From: Nitrososphaerota archaeon
GTDB taxonomy: Archaea; Thermoproteota; Nitrososphaeria_A; Caldarchaeales; Wolframiiraptoraceae
Assembly: GCA_021160205.1 (NCBI GenBank)
Contig: JAGHCZ010000071.1
Coordinates: forward strand, 1-10,600
Reading direction: 5' to 3'
Length of the DNA stretch: 10,600 nt
Shown: positions 1 to 7,104 of the stretch, in pieces
Layout: each line of letters starts with the position of its first letter
Position numbering within the stretch: position 1 is the stretch's first letter
Notes under the pieces: generated by a model
Told to the model about the DNA's origin: nothing
Database searches by the model: none
The model's input: the letters and a program-made list of their open reading frames with translations, nothing else
Program-made: the position numbers and the translations under genes

Positions 1-760
1 GAGATTCTCCTCCCAAGTGTAAAACCTTCTCGAAGAAAATTTTCGTGTAATGATTTTTCGGGGAATAAACTACTTCGTTGGGCAAGCCCTTCTCGATAAT
101 CTTTCCATCTATCATTATCATCAGCTCGTCAGCGACTTCTATAGCGAATCCGACTTCATGCGTTACGATCACGCTGGTCATCCCGGCTTCTGCGAGTTCC
201 TTAATCACTTGGAGAACTTCTCCCGTTAGCTGGGGATCCAAAGCCGAGGTTGGCTCATCATAGAGCATTATCAGAGGCTTCATCGCGAGCGCCCTCGCAA
301 TTGCTATCCTCTGCTTCTGTCCGCCTGAAAGCTGGGCGGGGTATTTGTCCCAGAGGTCTTTTTCGATGTGAACTGTTGTTAAAGCTTTTTCCGCGGTCTT
401 GAAGGCTTCTTCCTTAGGCATCTTCTTAACTTTCCTCAAGCCTATCATGACGTTGTCCAGAGCTGTTAAATGGTGGAATAGGTTGAATTCTTGGAAGACG
501 AATCCTATTTTCCTCCTGTGACGATTCACGTTTATCGACGGATTAGTCAGCTCAACGTCTTCAAGCCAGATTTTGCCCTCATCGGGGTCGATAAGCCTGT
601 CGATGCATTTCAGCAGCGTGCTTTTGCCCGCTCCGCTCGGGCCCATTATCACTTTTACTTCTCCCCGCCTAACTTCGAAGGATACTCCTCTTAAAACGGG
701 CTTCTCATCGAAGCTCTTCCACAGGTTTTCGACCTTCAATAACGTTTTCGAAGAGTTCAT
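1..760 (-). CDS. Polar amino acid ABC transporter ATP-binding protein (GlnQ/HisP-like), 3' end cut by window edge
   Basis: This is the ATPase that would power uptake of a polar amino acid from the cytoplasmic face of the membrane. The frame is open from an ATG at 760 to the left edge (253 codons, no stop). That is already about the full length of the GlnQ/HisP family, so only a few residues should be missing. Visible motifs, in order: Walker A GPSGAGKST (residues 40-48), Q-loop glutamine 90 in FVFQEFNLF, the ABC signature LSGGQKQ (144-150), Walker B LIMLYDE with catalytic Glu169 followed by PTSALD, and the switch histidine His201 in VTHE. Every catalytic element is intact. The start lies 8 nt after the permease stop codon, and a GGGGTGA ribosome site overlaps that stop. 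The gene is therefore the last of a binding protein-permease-ATPase operon. The substrate (glutamine, histidine, arginine or similar) cannot be told from this subunit. Confidence 0.95.
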   Translation of the reverse strand, partial: MNSSKTLLKVENLWKSFDEKPVLRGVSFEVRRGEVKVIMGPSGAGKSTLLKCIDRLIDPDEGKIWLEDVELTNPSINVNRHRRKIGFVFQEFNLFHHLTALDNVMIGLRKVKKMPKEEAFKTAEKALTTVHIEKDLWDKYPAQLSGGQKQRIAIARALAMKPLIMLYDEPTSALDPQLTGEVLQVIKELAEAGMTSVIVTHEVGFAIEVADELMIMIDGKIIEKGLPNEVVYSPKNHYTKIFFEKVLHLGGES

Positions 761-768
761 GCGGCCTT

Positions 769-1437
769 TCACCCCGTTATCAACCCCTTCATCTTGATGC
801 GCGAATAGCTGATGTCGAAGATTTTTGATCCCAGATAAGTTAGGGCTATGTAGAGCACTCCGGCGACGAGGTAGGGTATAAACGCCACTCCGGTAGCGAT
901 GGCCGCGTATCTAGTTCTAGTCATGATCTCCATGACCCCGAGGATGAAGCAGATGGCGGAGTCCTTCAGGATTATCGAGTACTCGTTTGAGAGCTGCGGA
1001 ACCGCCTTCCTCAAGGCTTGTGGGAGAATTACGTAGAAAGCTGACTGCCACGTGCTCATTCCGAGGGCTTTCGCCGCGAGCATTTGACCCTCTTCGATCG
1101 ACTTGATCGACCCTCTAAATATCTGGGATTGATAGGCCCCGCTCCGCATTCCGAGGACGAGTATGCTTGTTTCAAGCGGAGTGGTTTCTATTCCGAAGAG
1201 GGGGAAAACGCTCCAGTGGAATAGGAAGAGTTGAACGAGCAGCGGCGTGCCTCTAAAGAACCAGGTATATGCGGCGATGATCTTCCGGATCGGGCTGCCT
1301 CCATAAATTTGACCCAAGCTCATGAGTATTCCGATCGTGAATCCTATTCCGAGGCCGGCTGCGACGAGGCCGAGAGACCACAGGCTACCTTCAAAAATAT
1401 AGGGGAGGTATTTGAGAAGACTCTCTAAGCCTTTCAC
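769..1437 (-). CDS. Polar amino acid ABC transporter permease (HisM/GlnP-like)
   Basis: This is the membrane channel subunit of the amino acid importer, 222 residues, a usual length for the HisM/GlnP family. It has several hydrophobic segments, starting at about residues 12-40. The family motif FFRGTPLLVQLF lies at 60-71. The cytoplasmic EAA loop that docks onto the ATPase runs from about residue 116 to 140, with the core AAKALGMS and ending ILPQA. It starts at a GTG, the first start codon after an in-frame TGA. A GGAGGGGTGA ribosome site sits about 9 nt upstream, directly after the stop of the binding protein gene. The 18-nt gap upstream and 8-nt gap downstream place it in the middle of the operon. 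Only one permease gene is visible, so it probably works as a homodimer. A second permease beyond the left edge cannot be excluded. Confidence 0.95.
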   Translation of the reverse strand: MKGLESLLKYLPYIFEGSLWSLGLVAAGLGIGFTIGILMSLGQIYGGSPIRKIIAAYTWFFRGTPLLVQLFLFHWSVFPLFGIETTPLETSILVLGMRSGAYQSQIFRGSIKSIEEGQMLAAKALGMSTWQSAFYVILPQALRKAVPQLSNEYSIILKDSAICFILGVMEIMTRTRYAAIATGVAFIPYLVAGVLYIALTYLGSKIFDISYSRIKMKGLITG

Positions 1438-1455
1438 CGAACCCGGTCACCCCTC

Positions 1456-2142
1456 CTAGCCGCTTAGCCCCCATTTCTGGAGAAGCTCGTTCCACTCAGG
1501 GCTGCTCATCAGCTCGTAGAGAGCCTCGTTAATTCGTTCCCTCAACCAGACGTCCTGCGGCCTCGTGGCAATTCCATAGGTCTCAGGCGCGCCGAGCGTT
1601 GAAAGCACCTTGACTCTCGCTTTTACATCGGGGTTCTTTGCGAGATATGGCTCTAGGAACGCCGAATCCGTGATGTAGGCGGCGGCCCTCTTGTTTAGAA
1701 GGGCTTCGAGGGCTTCGACGTAGGACCCCAAGCAGAGCTTCTTGAACTTGTATCCCTTAGCCAGCAATCTATCGGCCCATTTATCGGCTGTTGACCCTAT
1801 TTGGACGGAGATGTATTCGCCGGAGTTCAGGATCTCGTCGAGAGTTCTGTTGTCATCAGCTCTGATGACGACTTCGTGGATGTAGGAATAGTAGGGAATG
1901 CTGAACCAGATCTTCCTAGAAGCTCTCTCAGGAGTTATGGTCATCCCGGAAGCGATGATATCTATCTCACCTTTTTCGAGGGCTGTCACGATCGTCGACC
2001 AATCCCACGGCTTGTGAACAACTTCCCATCCATATTTCTTGGCAATCCAATCAACCACATCGACGTCGAATCCCTTCGCTTTACCCGTCTCATCAACGAA
2101 AGTAAAAGGCGGATAATTCGCATCGAACCCGTGGATTATCAC
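1456..2142 (-). CDS. Amino acid ABC transporter substrate-binding protein (family 3), start region apparently frameshifted
   Basis: This is the extracytoplasmic binding protein that delivers an amino acid to the permease. The mature domain begins at about GFDANYPPFTFVDE, the usual first strand of bacterial family 3 solute-binding proteins. It continues with the conserved stretch SGMTITPERA (residues 65-74); Arg73 is the likely ligand-carboxylate contact. The conserved aspartate of YITDSA lies in the second lobe. The coordinates run from the first permitted in-frame start, a GTG at 2142, to the TAG at 1456. Starting there removes any export signal. Upstream the same frame stays open to the TAG at 2353-2355 and encodes a clear hydrophobic signal or anchor segment, but it has no ATG, GTG or TTG. 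The real start is probably ATG 2327 in another frame, with one base missing in between (see the separate entry). The ligand class is inferred from family and operon partners. Confidence 0.85.
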   Translation of the reverse strand: MIIHGFDANYPPFTFVDETGKAKGFDVDVVDWIAKKYGWEVVHKPWDWSTIVTALEKGEIDIIASGMTITPERASRKIWFSIPYYSYIHEVVIRADDNRTLDEILNSGEYISVQIGSTADKWADRLLAKGYKFKKLCLGSYVEALEALLNKRAAAYITDSAFLEPYLAKNPDVKARVKVLSTLGAPETYGIATRPQDVWLRERINEALYELMSSPEWNELLQKWGLSG

Positions 2143-2327
2143 TACTTTCTGGCCCGGCGCAGGAGACTCCGCGAACTTTCCCTCAGAAAAAGCGGCTTTT
2201 CTAAATCCGGCGTTGAATCCTTGGAAAAACGGCGCGGCGAAGATTCCTGCGACAAGTCCTAGTATTATTCCAGCGATAAGGGCAGCGGCTAGAACGGGGA
2301 AACGGGGTTTAGATGTTGGCGGGACAT
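2143..2327 (-). other. Out-of-frame start and signal-anchor segment of the substrate-binding protein
   Basis: In frame with the binding domain, this stretch encodes a basic start (SKPRF) followed by a strongly hydrophobic run, VLAAALIAGIILGLVAGIF, then a polar linker leading into the mature domain. That is the shape of a signal peptide or N-terminal membrane anchor. No lipobox cysteine is present. The only well-placed start codon is ATG at 2327-2325 (or the TTG just before it), preceded by a strong ribosome site, but it lies in a different frame and meets a TAG at 2291-2289 after 12 codons. Adding a single base between 2327 and about 2292 would join start and anchor. Two G4 runs (2296-2299 and 2304-2307 on the plus strand) are likely places for such a loss. 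Sequencing error, true mutation and an unusual start codon remain possible. Confidence 0.7.
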
Positions 2328-2330
2328 CAA

Positions 2331-2340
2331 CCCTCCACCT
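2331..2340 (-). promoter_or_regulatory. Ribosome binding site marking the intended start of the binding protein
   Basis: The minus strand reads AGGTGGAGGG here. This is a strong match to the archaeal anti-Shine-Dalgarno, ending 3 nt before ATG 2327. It argues that translation was meant to start at 2327 and not at the internal GTG 2142, which supports a frame break in the N-terminal region. Confidence 0.7.
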
Positions 2341-2366
2341 TTGTGGGAGTTTCTAGCTTCACGCTT

Positions 2367-2374
2367 TATTTAAA
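2367..2374 (-). promoter_or_regulatory. TATA box of the amino acid ABC transporter operon
   Basis: The minus strand reads TTTAAATA, close to the archaeal TATA consensus. Transcription would start about 25 nt downstream near 2345, leaving a short leader that still contains the ribosome site at 2331-2340. The box lies immediately beyond the 3' end of the thymidylate kinase gene, so the transporter operon has its own promoter. Confidence 0.6.
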
Positions 2375-2376
2375 GA

Positions 2377-3042
2377 TTATCTCAGCTTCTTACTTTCTGA
2401 AATAAGATAGCCGGCGACCTCCTCGGCGGTTTGCTCCAATTTTCCTTCGGGATTCATTACCCAAAGCACGTGATCCGGCCTCCTGTCTCTAAAGACCTTG
2501 TAAAATCTTCTGACGCGCTGCTGCATTAGAATGTCTCGCTCGAGCTCGTTCTCTAATCCTCCTTGGCTCTCTTTTCTACTAAGTCTCTTAATTCTATCTT
2601 CTTCGGGGGCATCAACGATCACGTATAGATGAGGCTTTAAGAAGACGTTGTTTCCCAATTTCTCGATGAGCCCTATTAGATTCGTGAATTCTTCTGCGCT
2701 TACGGTTATCCCGCTTAAGTTCAGGAAAGCTAGGCCATAAACTATCGAGCAGAGATAGTATCTATCGATGAAAAGATAGTCTGGCCGCTCTTCCATCAGC
2801 TTCTTCATGATCTTCGAGTCATCACTCGTGTTCGCGAGAAAAAGAAGCATTCTAGTGAGGGGATCTATGCGCGGATCATTTCCATAGGTTTTGGCGAACT
2901 TCCCGGTAGAGGAATCGCTGGGAGTTTTATATGTTAAGACCTTGTACCCTTTTTCAGCTAAGAGCGATTTAACCCTCTTCATCAGAGTTGTTTTTCCGGC
3001 TCCGTCAACCCCTTCCCAAACGACGATAAACGTCTCCGCCAA
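2377..3042 (-). CDS. tmk: Thymidylate kinase-like P-loop nucleotide kinase
   Basis: The likely role is phosphorylation of dTMP to dTDP with ATP, in the cytoplasm. The 221-residue protein has a Walker A loop GVDGAGKTT (residues 11-19). A TMP-kinase-like middle follows (SSTGKF, then PLTRMLLFLA at about 61-70). The DRY motif is at 93-95. A charged arginine-rich lid, RLSRKES, lies near the C-terminal third. The DRY context reads DRYYLCSIVYG, where classical enzymes have a DRY...S..AYQ pattern, so a related nucleotide monophosphate kinase is possible. The start is TTG: no other start codon lies between it and the promoter, and all later ones fall inside or beyond the P-loop. A TATA-like box sits about 25 nt upstream and no ribosome site is present, which fits leaderless translation. 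Its neighbours do not share a pathway with it. Confidence 0.8.
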   Translation of the reverse strand: MAETFIVVWEGVDGAGKTTLMKRVKSLLAEKGYKVLTYKTPSDSSTGKFAKTYGNDPRIDPLTRMLLFLANTSDDSKIMKKLMEERPDYLFIDRYYLCSIVYGLAFLNLSGITVSAEEFTNLIGLIEKLGNNVFLKPHLYVIVDAPEEDRIKRLSRKESQGGLENELERDILMQQRVRRFYKVFRDRRPDHVLWVMNPEGKLEQTAEEVAGYLISESKKLR

Positions 3043-3064
3043 GGAGAATGTCCCGAGAAAAATG

Positions 3065-3071
3065 ATATATG
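3065..3071 (-). promoter_or_regulatory. TATA box of the thymidylate kinase gene
   Basis: The minus strand reads CATATAT within ACCATATATCATT, centred about 25 nt upstream of the TTG start at 3042. That spacing puts the transcription start at or next to the start codon, which explains the missing ribosome site and supports the TTG choice. Confidence 0.55.
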
Positions 3072-3078
3072 GTTTGTT

Positions 3079-3084
3079 AAAAAA
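3079..3084 (-). terminator. Oligo-T terminator after porB
   Basis: A run of six T on the minus strand lies 7 nt beyond the porB stop codon (TCATCTTTTTTAAC context). Archaeal RNA polymerase commonly ends at such tracts. No stem-loop is needed or seen. It would separate the por operon from the downstream kinase gene, which has its own TATA box. Confidence 0.45.
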
Positions 3085-3091
3085 GATGATG

Positions 3092-4039
3092 TTAGAGGGT
3101 TACTCCGCTTTTCTCCAGGTTTACCAGCCTTTCCCAGTTCTGCTCGACGTACCTCTTTAGGGTCTCTAGAACGTGGGCGTTTTCGGGCTTCAAGAGGTGC
3201 GCGAACCGTCTCTGAACTTTTAGGTACTCTTCCAGCGGCTTCGGCTTATCTACTCTGATGTTTATCTTGACCCTTCCGTGATCTACCTCGTATACCGGGA
3301 AGTACCTAGTATCGACCGCGAGCCTGGCGACCTTGACTGTGTCAGATACGGGGTAACGCCATCCCCTGACGCAGGGGGCTAGGACGTGTATAACTTTCGG
3401 CCCTTCGGTTTCTAGCGCCTTCCTAACCTTGTTGATGAAGTCGATTGGATGGGATATGCTTGCAGTTGCGGCGTATGGAACTTTATGCGCAACCACGATG
3501 CCTATCAGGTCTTTCTTCCTCTCCTGTTTTCCTGGTATGATTTTTCCGGCGGGGCTCGTGGTAGTGGCGGCTCCCAAAGGCGTAGCTCCGGATCTCTGGA
3601 TTCCCGTGTTCATGTAGGCCTCGTTGTCGTAACAGATGTACAGCAAGTTGTGGCCCCTCTCAAGAGCTCCGGACAAGGATTGGAGCCCTATGTCGAATGT
3701 CCCGCCGTCTCCCGCGAAGATTATCACGTCGTGGAGCTGCTTTCCCCTCTTCTTATGGAGGATGTTGATGGCTTCTACTATTCCCGAGGCAACCGCGGCG
3801 CTGTTCTCGAAGGCGACGTGAACGTATGGAACTTTCCAGGCGCTATACGGATAGCATGTCGTCGCGACCTCGAGGCAGCCGGTTGGATTGACCACGATCG
3901 TTGGACCTCGTATAGCCTTCATGGCTAATTTGACGATCGGGCCTACACCGCATCCGGCGCAAAGTCTGTGGCCCGGAGCGAACCACTCCTCTCTCGGCAG
4001 ATCTTTTGGAGACTTGAACTTCGGAACTTGCTCGCTCAT
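3092..4039 (-). CDS. porB: Pyruvate:ferredoxin oxidoreductase, beta subunit
   Basis: This subunit binds thiamine pyrophosphate and the iron-sulfur cluster closest to it in the 2-oxoacid:ferredoxin oxidoreductase complex. The protein has 315 residues. The cluster ligands are visible as Cys27 and Cys30 (LCAGCG), Cys55 (PTGCLE) and Cys223 (APCVRG). The TPP-Mg motif is GDGGT (110-114) with the matching DNEAYMNTGIQRS (138-150), a close match to archaeal POR beta subunits. I chose ATG 4039 over the ATG at 4057 for two reasons. ATG 4039 overlaps the porA stop as ATGA, and it has a GGGGGGTGA ribosome site directly upstream, whereas 4057 would put that site inside the gene. It is the last gene of the operon, followed by an oligo-T tract. 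The related 2-oxoisovalerate enzyme (VOR) cannot be fully excluded. Confidence 0.95.
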   Translation of the reverse strand: MSEQVPKFKSPKDLPREEWFAPGHRLCAGCGVGPIVKLAMKAIRGPTIVVNPTGCLEVATTCYPYSAWKVPYVHVAFENSAAVASGIVEAINILHKKRGKQLHDVIIFAGDGGTFDIGLQSLSGALERGHNLLYICYDNEAYMNTGIQRSGATPLGAATTTSPAGKIIPGKQERKKDLIGIVVAHKVPYAATASISHPIDFINKVRKALETEGPKVIHVLAPCVRGWRYPVSDTVKVARLAVDTRYFPVYEVDHGRVKINIRVDKPKPLEEYLKVQRRFAHLLKPENAHVLETLKRYVEQNWERLVNLEKSGVTL

Positions 4040-5220
4040 GTCTTCACCCCCCACCATTCCACATGCGTATCAAATCCTCCATCCCGCGCTCCCTGAGCAG
4101 CCATCCTCAAAACGGCCTCCGCCTCATCGAGCCTGAAGTCTCTTCCTCCAAGGCCGTATACCACGTTTTTAGCGGGAATCCTTATTCCATTCCTATAGAG
4201 GACTCCAACGACGTCCGTGTACAGTGGGCCTCCGAGTCCCCCATATGAATACGCTCGATCCATAACGAGCACGGCTTTCATCCTCTTCAACACCTCAACC
4301 AGCTGCTCCTCCGGGAACGGCCTGAACATCGTCAACCCTATCACCCCAACTTTCAGCCCTTCTTCTCTAAGCTTCTTCGCGGCGGTCTTCAAGGTACCGT
4401 AAGTCGATCCCAAAACGATTACGACCGCGTCGGCGTCATCCGCCATATACGAGTCGAAATACCAGTATCTCCTCCCGCTGATCTTAGCGTATTCATCCAC
4501 TATCTTCGGGTAAACTTCCTTCGCTCTTTCGACGGCTTCTTTGAGCTGCATCTTGAACTCCATATACGTGTCAGGCAGCGCCATAGTTCCATAAGTCATC
4601 GGATTATCGAAGTCGATCTCATACTCGTACTTCTTCGGCGGAAGGAACTTGGCGGCAGCATCATCGGAGATGGGCGTTAAAGGCTCAATGCTATGCGATA
4701 AAATGAACGCGTCCATGTTGACCGACACGGGCAGCAACACGTCTGGGTGCTCGGATAACTTGAAGGCTATGAAGGTTAGATCGTACGCCTCTTGCACGTT
4801 AGCTGCGAAGAGGTGGATCCACCCCGAATCCCTCTCAGCCATCACGTCTCCGTGCTCGCAATGAATGTTTAACGGAGCATTCAACGATCGATTCACTATC
4901 GTCATAACCATCGGAGCCCTCATCGAGGAAGCCGCGTAAACTATTTCATGCATCAACGCCAAACCCTGGCTACAAGTCGAAGTATACACCCGCGCACCGG
5001 CTAAGCTCGCCCCCACGCATATCGAGAGAGCTGAATGCTCGCTCTCAGCTTGAATGAACGCGGTGTCCATCTCCCCGTCGGCGACGTATTCACTCAGCTT
5101 CTCCACTATAATGGTCTGCGGCGTGATGGGATAAGCCGCTATCACGTCCACATTTGACTGCTTCACAGCTAAGGCAACTGCTTCATCTCCCAGTATAGCT
5201 AACCTTTCAACTTGACCCAT
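4036..5220 (-). CDS. porA: Pyruvate:ferredoxin oxidoreductase, alpha subunit
   Basis: This large subunit completes the active site with PorB and binds the 2-oxoacid. It has 394 residues, the usual length for four-subunit archaeal enzymes. Near the N-terminus are the substrate-site motif YPITPQT (30-36) and AESEHSA (58-64), which holds the conserved glutamate thought to activate thiamine pyrophosphate. NRSLNAP (110-116) carries a conserved arginine, and IHCEHGD lies at 119-125. The C-terminal third, from about residue 265, is the transketolase-C-like domain (VIVLGSTYGT, then VIGLTMFRPFPEEQL). The start is ATG 5220, with a GGAGGTG ribosome site contained in the last codons of porD, three bases after the porD stop. 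The 3' end overlaps porB by 4 nt, which suggests coupled translation and equal amounts of the two subunits. Confidence 0.96.
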   Translation of the reverse strand: MGQVERLAILGDEAVALAVKQSNVDVIAAYPITPQTIIVEKLSEYVADGEMDTAFIQAESEHSALSICVGASLAGARVYTSTCSQGLALMHEIVYAASSMRAPMVMTIVNRSLNAPLNIHCEHGDVMAERDSGWIHLFAANVQEAYDLTFIAFKLSEHPDVLLPVSVNMDAFILSHSIEPLTPISDDAAAKFLPPKKYEYEIDFDNPMTYGTMALPDTYMEFKMQLKEAVERAKEVYPKIVDEYAKISGRRYWYFDSYMADDADAVVIVLGSTYGTLKTAAKKLREEGLKVGVIGLTMFRPFPEEQLVEVLKRMKAVLVMDRAYSYGGLGGPLYTDVVGVLYRNGIRIPAKNVVYGLGGRDFRLDEAEAVLRMAAQGARDGGFDTHVEWWGVKT

Positions 5221-5223
5221 TCA

Positions 5224-5532
5224 TCACACCTCCTGCATGCTGATCGCCTTAACCGGGCAAACAGAGGCGCATATTCCGCAGCCCTTGCAGTGATCATAAT
5301 CCACGTCGACGCTGTCATCTTCGAGTCGATTGATCGCCATGTCGGGGCAATAGATCCAACATAAAAGGCATTTAATACACTTGTTCTTATCGATTACCGG
5401 CCCCAATACCCTCCAAGTTCCAGTTTTGTATTCCTGGGAAGTCGGTGGGCACGGTATGATCGCCGCCGTCGGCAGGGTTTTGTAGGTGAAATCTCCTTTC
5501 ACGGCTTTGTTAACAAGTTTTTTAGCCGACAA
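5224..5532 (-). CDS. porD: Pyruvate:ferredoxin oxidoreductase, delta (2x[4Fe-4S] ferredoxin) subunit
   Basis: This is the electron-transfer subunit that passes electrons from the PorA/PorB active site to soluble ferredoxin. It has 102 residues. An N-terminal extension of about 50 residues is followed by two [4Fe-4S] motifs: Cys52-55-58-62 and Cys82-85-88-92, both of the form CxxCxxCxxxCP. All eight ligands are present. The start is TTG at 5532. It lies 11 nt inside the end of porG and is preceded, at a 6-nt spacing, by a perfect GGAGGTGA ribosome site, so the TTG is well supported. Tight packing between porG and porA fixes it as part of the complex and not as a free ferredoxin. Confidence 0.95.
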   Translation of the reverse strand: MSAKKLVNKAVKGDFTYKTLPTAAIIPCPPTSQEYKTGTWRVLGPVIDKNKCIKCLLCWIYCPDMAINRLEDDSVDVDYDHCKGCGICASVCPVKAISMQEV

Positions 5533-6091
5533 TCGTCTTCACCTCCTCATAAGCTCTTCTGCTTATCTTTAAGTTCATCTCAAAGATTTTTCTAGAAAAC
5601 CTCTTCGCCAAGACCTCTTCCAGCGTAGATATTTTACACAGTCCTCTTACCCTGATCAACGCCGCGAGCATCGGAACGTTGTATATTTCTCGGTTTATCT
5701 CTTCTAGAGAAATCTTTCTCGCATCTACTACGTGCAATCTGCATCCGTTTTCTTTCACCCACTTTACTATCTCCGCGTCTTCCTCTGGAATGTAGTTCAG
5801 CAGTATGTCTCCACCTTTTTTCAGTCCTTGACAGTACTCCTTAGCGAACTTAGACATAACCGGGTCAATTATCACGACAATATCCGGCTCATAAACCCCG
5901 CAGTGAATCTCAATGGGCTCATCGGAGATCCTCGTATAAGACCTCACCGGCGCTCCAGCTCTCTCCGGCCCGAATTCCGGGAAATGCTGGGCGTATTTTC
6001 CCTCCTGGATCGCCGCTCTAGCTAGGAGATTGCTGCCGGTTACGACTCCTTGGCCTCCTCTACCATGCCATCGAACCTCGATTAAGCTCAT
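5522..6091 (-). CDS. porG: Pyruvate:ferredoxin oxidoreductase, gamma subunit
   Basis: This subunit corresponds to the gamma domain of fused pyruvate:ferredoxin oxidoreductases and is required for complex assembly and CoA handling. It has 189 residues, the usual size. The signature GRGGQGV lies at residues 10-16, and the conserved FPEFGPERAGAPVRSY stretch at 37-52, both diagnostic of the gamma family. The start is ATG 6091, with a GGTGAGGAG ribosome site immediately upstream. It is the first gene of the porG-porD-porA-porB operon and is transcribed away from lipA. Separate gamma and delta genes in this order are typical of archaeal POR/VOR enzymes. The substrate is most likely pyruvate, but branched 2-oxoacids are not ruled out. 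Confidence 0.95.
   Translation of the reverse strand: MSLIEVRWHGRGGQGVVTGSNLLARAAIQEGKYAQHFPEFGPERAGAPVRSYTRISDEPIEIHCGVYEPDIVVIIDPVMSKFAKEYCQGLKKGGDILLNYIPEEDAEIVKWVKENGCRLHVVDARKISLEEINREIYNVPMLAALIRVRGLCKISTLEEVLAKRFSRKIFEMNLKISRRAYEEVKTIVG
5539..5546 (-). promoter_or_regulatory. Ribosome binding site deciding the TTG start of porD
   Basis: The minus strand reads GGAGGTGA, a full match to the complement of the archaeal 16S 3' end. It lies within the last codons of porG and 6 nt before TTG 5532. No ATG or GTG lies at a suitable spacing in this frame. Confidence 0.75.
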
Positions 6092-6200
6092 ATTCTCCTC
6101 ACCAGCGTGATCTCAAATAATCCTCGCACCTAATTACTATTATTGATTCAAAAACAACAAATTTATCCCGCCGATTTTGCAGATCTACCACGATACGGCA
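6092..6200. promoter_or_regulatory. Divergent promoter region between porG and lipA
   Basis: This AT-rich intergenic region must drive porG leftward and lipA rightward. The plus strand contains AAATTTAT at 6159-6166, about 38 nt before ATG 6201, predicting a start of transcription near 6188 and a leader of roughly 12 nt. The near-palindromic motif also reads ATAAATTT on the minus strand. From there a porG transcript would start near 6138 and carry a leader of about 47 nt including the ribosome site at 6092-6104. A weaker AATAATAG at about 6138-6146 on the minus strand is an alternative. I see no clear operator repeat. Confidence 0.5.
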
Positions 6201-7064
6201 ATGCAGAAGAAACCTCCGTGGATTAGGGTAAAGCTTCCGTCGAGTGAGGGATATTCGCGTGTAAGAGCGGTATTAAGGAAACACAGGCTCCACACGGTTT
6301 GTGAAAGCGCCTTATGTCCAAATCTAGCGGAGTGCTGGGGGTCGGGAACCTTCACCATAATGATTTTGGGAGATGTTTGCACTAGGGCTTGCAAGTTTTG
6401 CGCTGTTAAAACCGGGAACCCGAACGGCGTCGTGGATTTTGAGGAGCCTCGGAGAGTTGCGGAAGCAGTTAAGGAAATAGGAATGAATTACGTTGTGATA
6501 ACGTCGGTTACGAGGGACGATCTTCCCGACGGAGGAGCCTCCATCTACGCCGAGACCATAAGGAGGATAAAAAGAACTGCCCCAAACGTTAGAGTCGAGG
6601 TTCTGATCCCGGACTTCAACAACGATGCCGAAGCCCTTAGAAAGATAGTTGAAGAGAGGCCCGATGTCATAGGCCATAACATCGAGACTGTTGAAAGATT
6701 GACGAAGAAGGTGAGAGATCCGAGAGCGGGATACGGGAAGTCATTAAAGACTTTAGAGATTTTGAAGAAGCTTGCTCCCGAAATTCGCACAAAGTCTTCG
6801 ATAATGCTCGGGCTCGGCGAAACCGCGGAAGAAGTGGTAAAGGCTATGAGGGATTTGAGGGAGGTCGGCGTCGACATATTGACTCTGGGCCAATACCTTC
6901 AGCCCACGAAGAACCATTTACGCGTAGTAGAGTACGTCCCGCCGGAGAGATTTGAGTATTTGAGGAGAATTGGAGAAGAAATGGGGTTCGAGTTAGTCGC
7001 GGCGGGCCCGCTGGTCAGAAGCTCCTATAAGGCGGCTGAATACTTCCTCATGCTTCAAAAATAG
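6201..7064 (+). CDS. lipA: Lipoyl synthase (LipA, radical SAM)
   Basis: This enzyme inserts two sulfur atoms into the octanoyl chain carried by a protein lysine, giving the lipoyl cofactor. From ATG 6201 the protein has 287 residues, close to bacterial LipA. The auxiliary-cluster motif C-x4-C-x5-C is Cys34, Cys39 and Cys45 ([12 protein letters not shown]). The radical SAM motif CTRACKFC gives Cys60, Cys64 and Cys67. The C-terminal RSSY (273-276), whose serine binds the sacrificial auxiliary cluster, is present. The frame also opens at a TTG at 6177. I prefer ATG 6201 because the TATA-like box at 6159-6166 would put the RNA start at about 6188, and because [13 protein letters not shown] matches the usual LipA N-terminus. 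It lies 40 nt before lpd and diverges from the por operon. Archaea often use the unrelated LipS1/LipS2 pair instead. Confidence 0.96.
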   Translation: MQKKPPWIRVKLPSSEGYSRVRAVLRKHRLHTVCESALCPNLAECWGSGTFTIMILGDVCTRACKFCAVKTGNPNGVVDFEEPRRVAEAVKEIGMNYVVITSVTRDDLPDGGASIYAETIRRIKRTAPNVRVEVLIPDFNNDAEALRKIVEERPDVIGHNIETVERLTKKVRDPRAGYGKSLKTLEILKKLAPEIRTKSSIMLGLGETAEEVVKAMRDLREVGVDILTLGQYLQPTKNHLRVVEYVPPERFEYLRRIGEEMGFELVAAGPLVRSSYKAAEYFLMLQK

Positions 7065-7067
7065 AAA

Positions 7068-7080
7068 TCTTTTATTTTTA
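7068..7080 (+). promoter_or_regulatory. T-rich tract: lipA terminator and/or lpd TATA box
   Basis: The sequence TCTTTTATTTTTA directly follows the lipA stop codon and could end lipA transcripts. The part TTTATTTTTA (7071-7080) is also centred about 29 nt before the lpd ATG at 7105. That gene has no ribosome site, so a leaderless lpd-lipB transcript starting here is plausible. Which role applies cannot be decided from sequence. Confidence 0.45.
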
Positions 7081-7104
7081 CTCTATTGCACATAAAAGAC
7101 AGCT

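Noticed and set aside
1801..2262. A 153-codon plus-strand open frame opposite the binding protein gene
   Set aside because: It lies wholly antisense to a gene with clear family motifs, its translation is low in hydrophobic-core pattern, and it has no promoter or ribosome site. It is a shadow frame.
3084..3091. A GATGATG motif resembling the C box of a C/D box guide RNA, between tmk and porB
   Set aside because: No CTGA D box lies at a suitable distance, and the interval is only about 50 nt and is already explained by a terminator and a promoter.
3449..3928. A 159-codon plus-strand open frame opposite porB
   Set aside because: It is antisense to the highly conserved TPP-binding region of porB and has no recognisable motif. 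Its openness follows from the codon composition of the real gene.
4040..4057. An upstream ATG start for porB at 4057
   Set aside because: It would place the GGGGGGTGA ribosome site inside the gene. ATG 4039 overlaps the porA stop as ATGA and is directly served by that site.
6177..6200. An upstream TTG start for lipA at 6177
   Set aside because: It would lie upstream of the RNA start expected from the TATA-like box at 6159-6166, and it adds residues not typical of LipA. ATG 6201 fits better.
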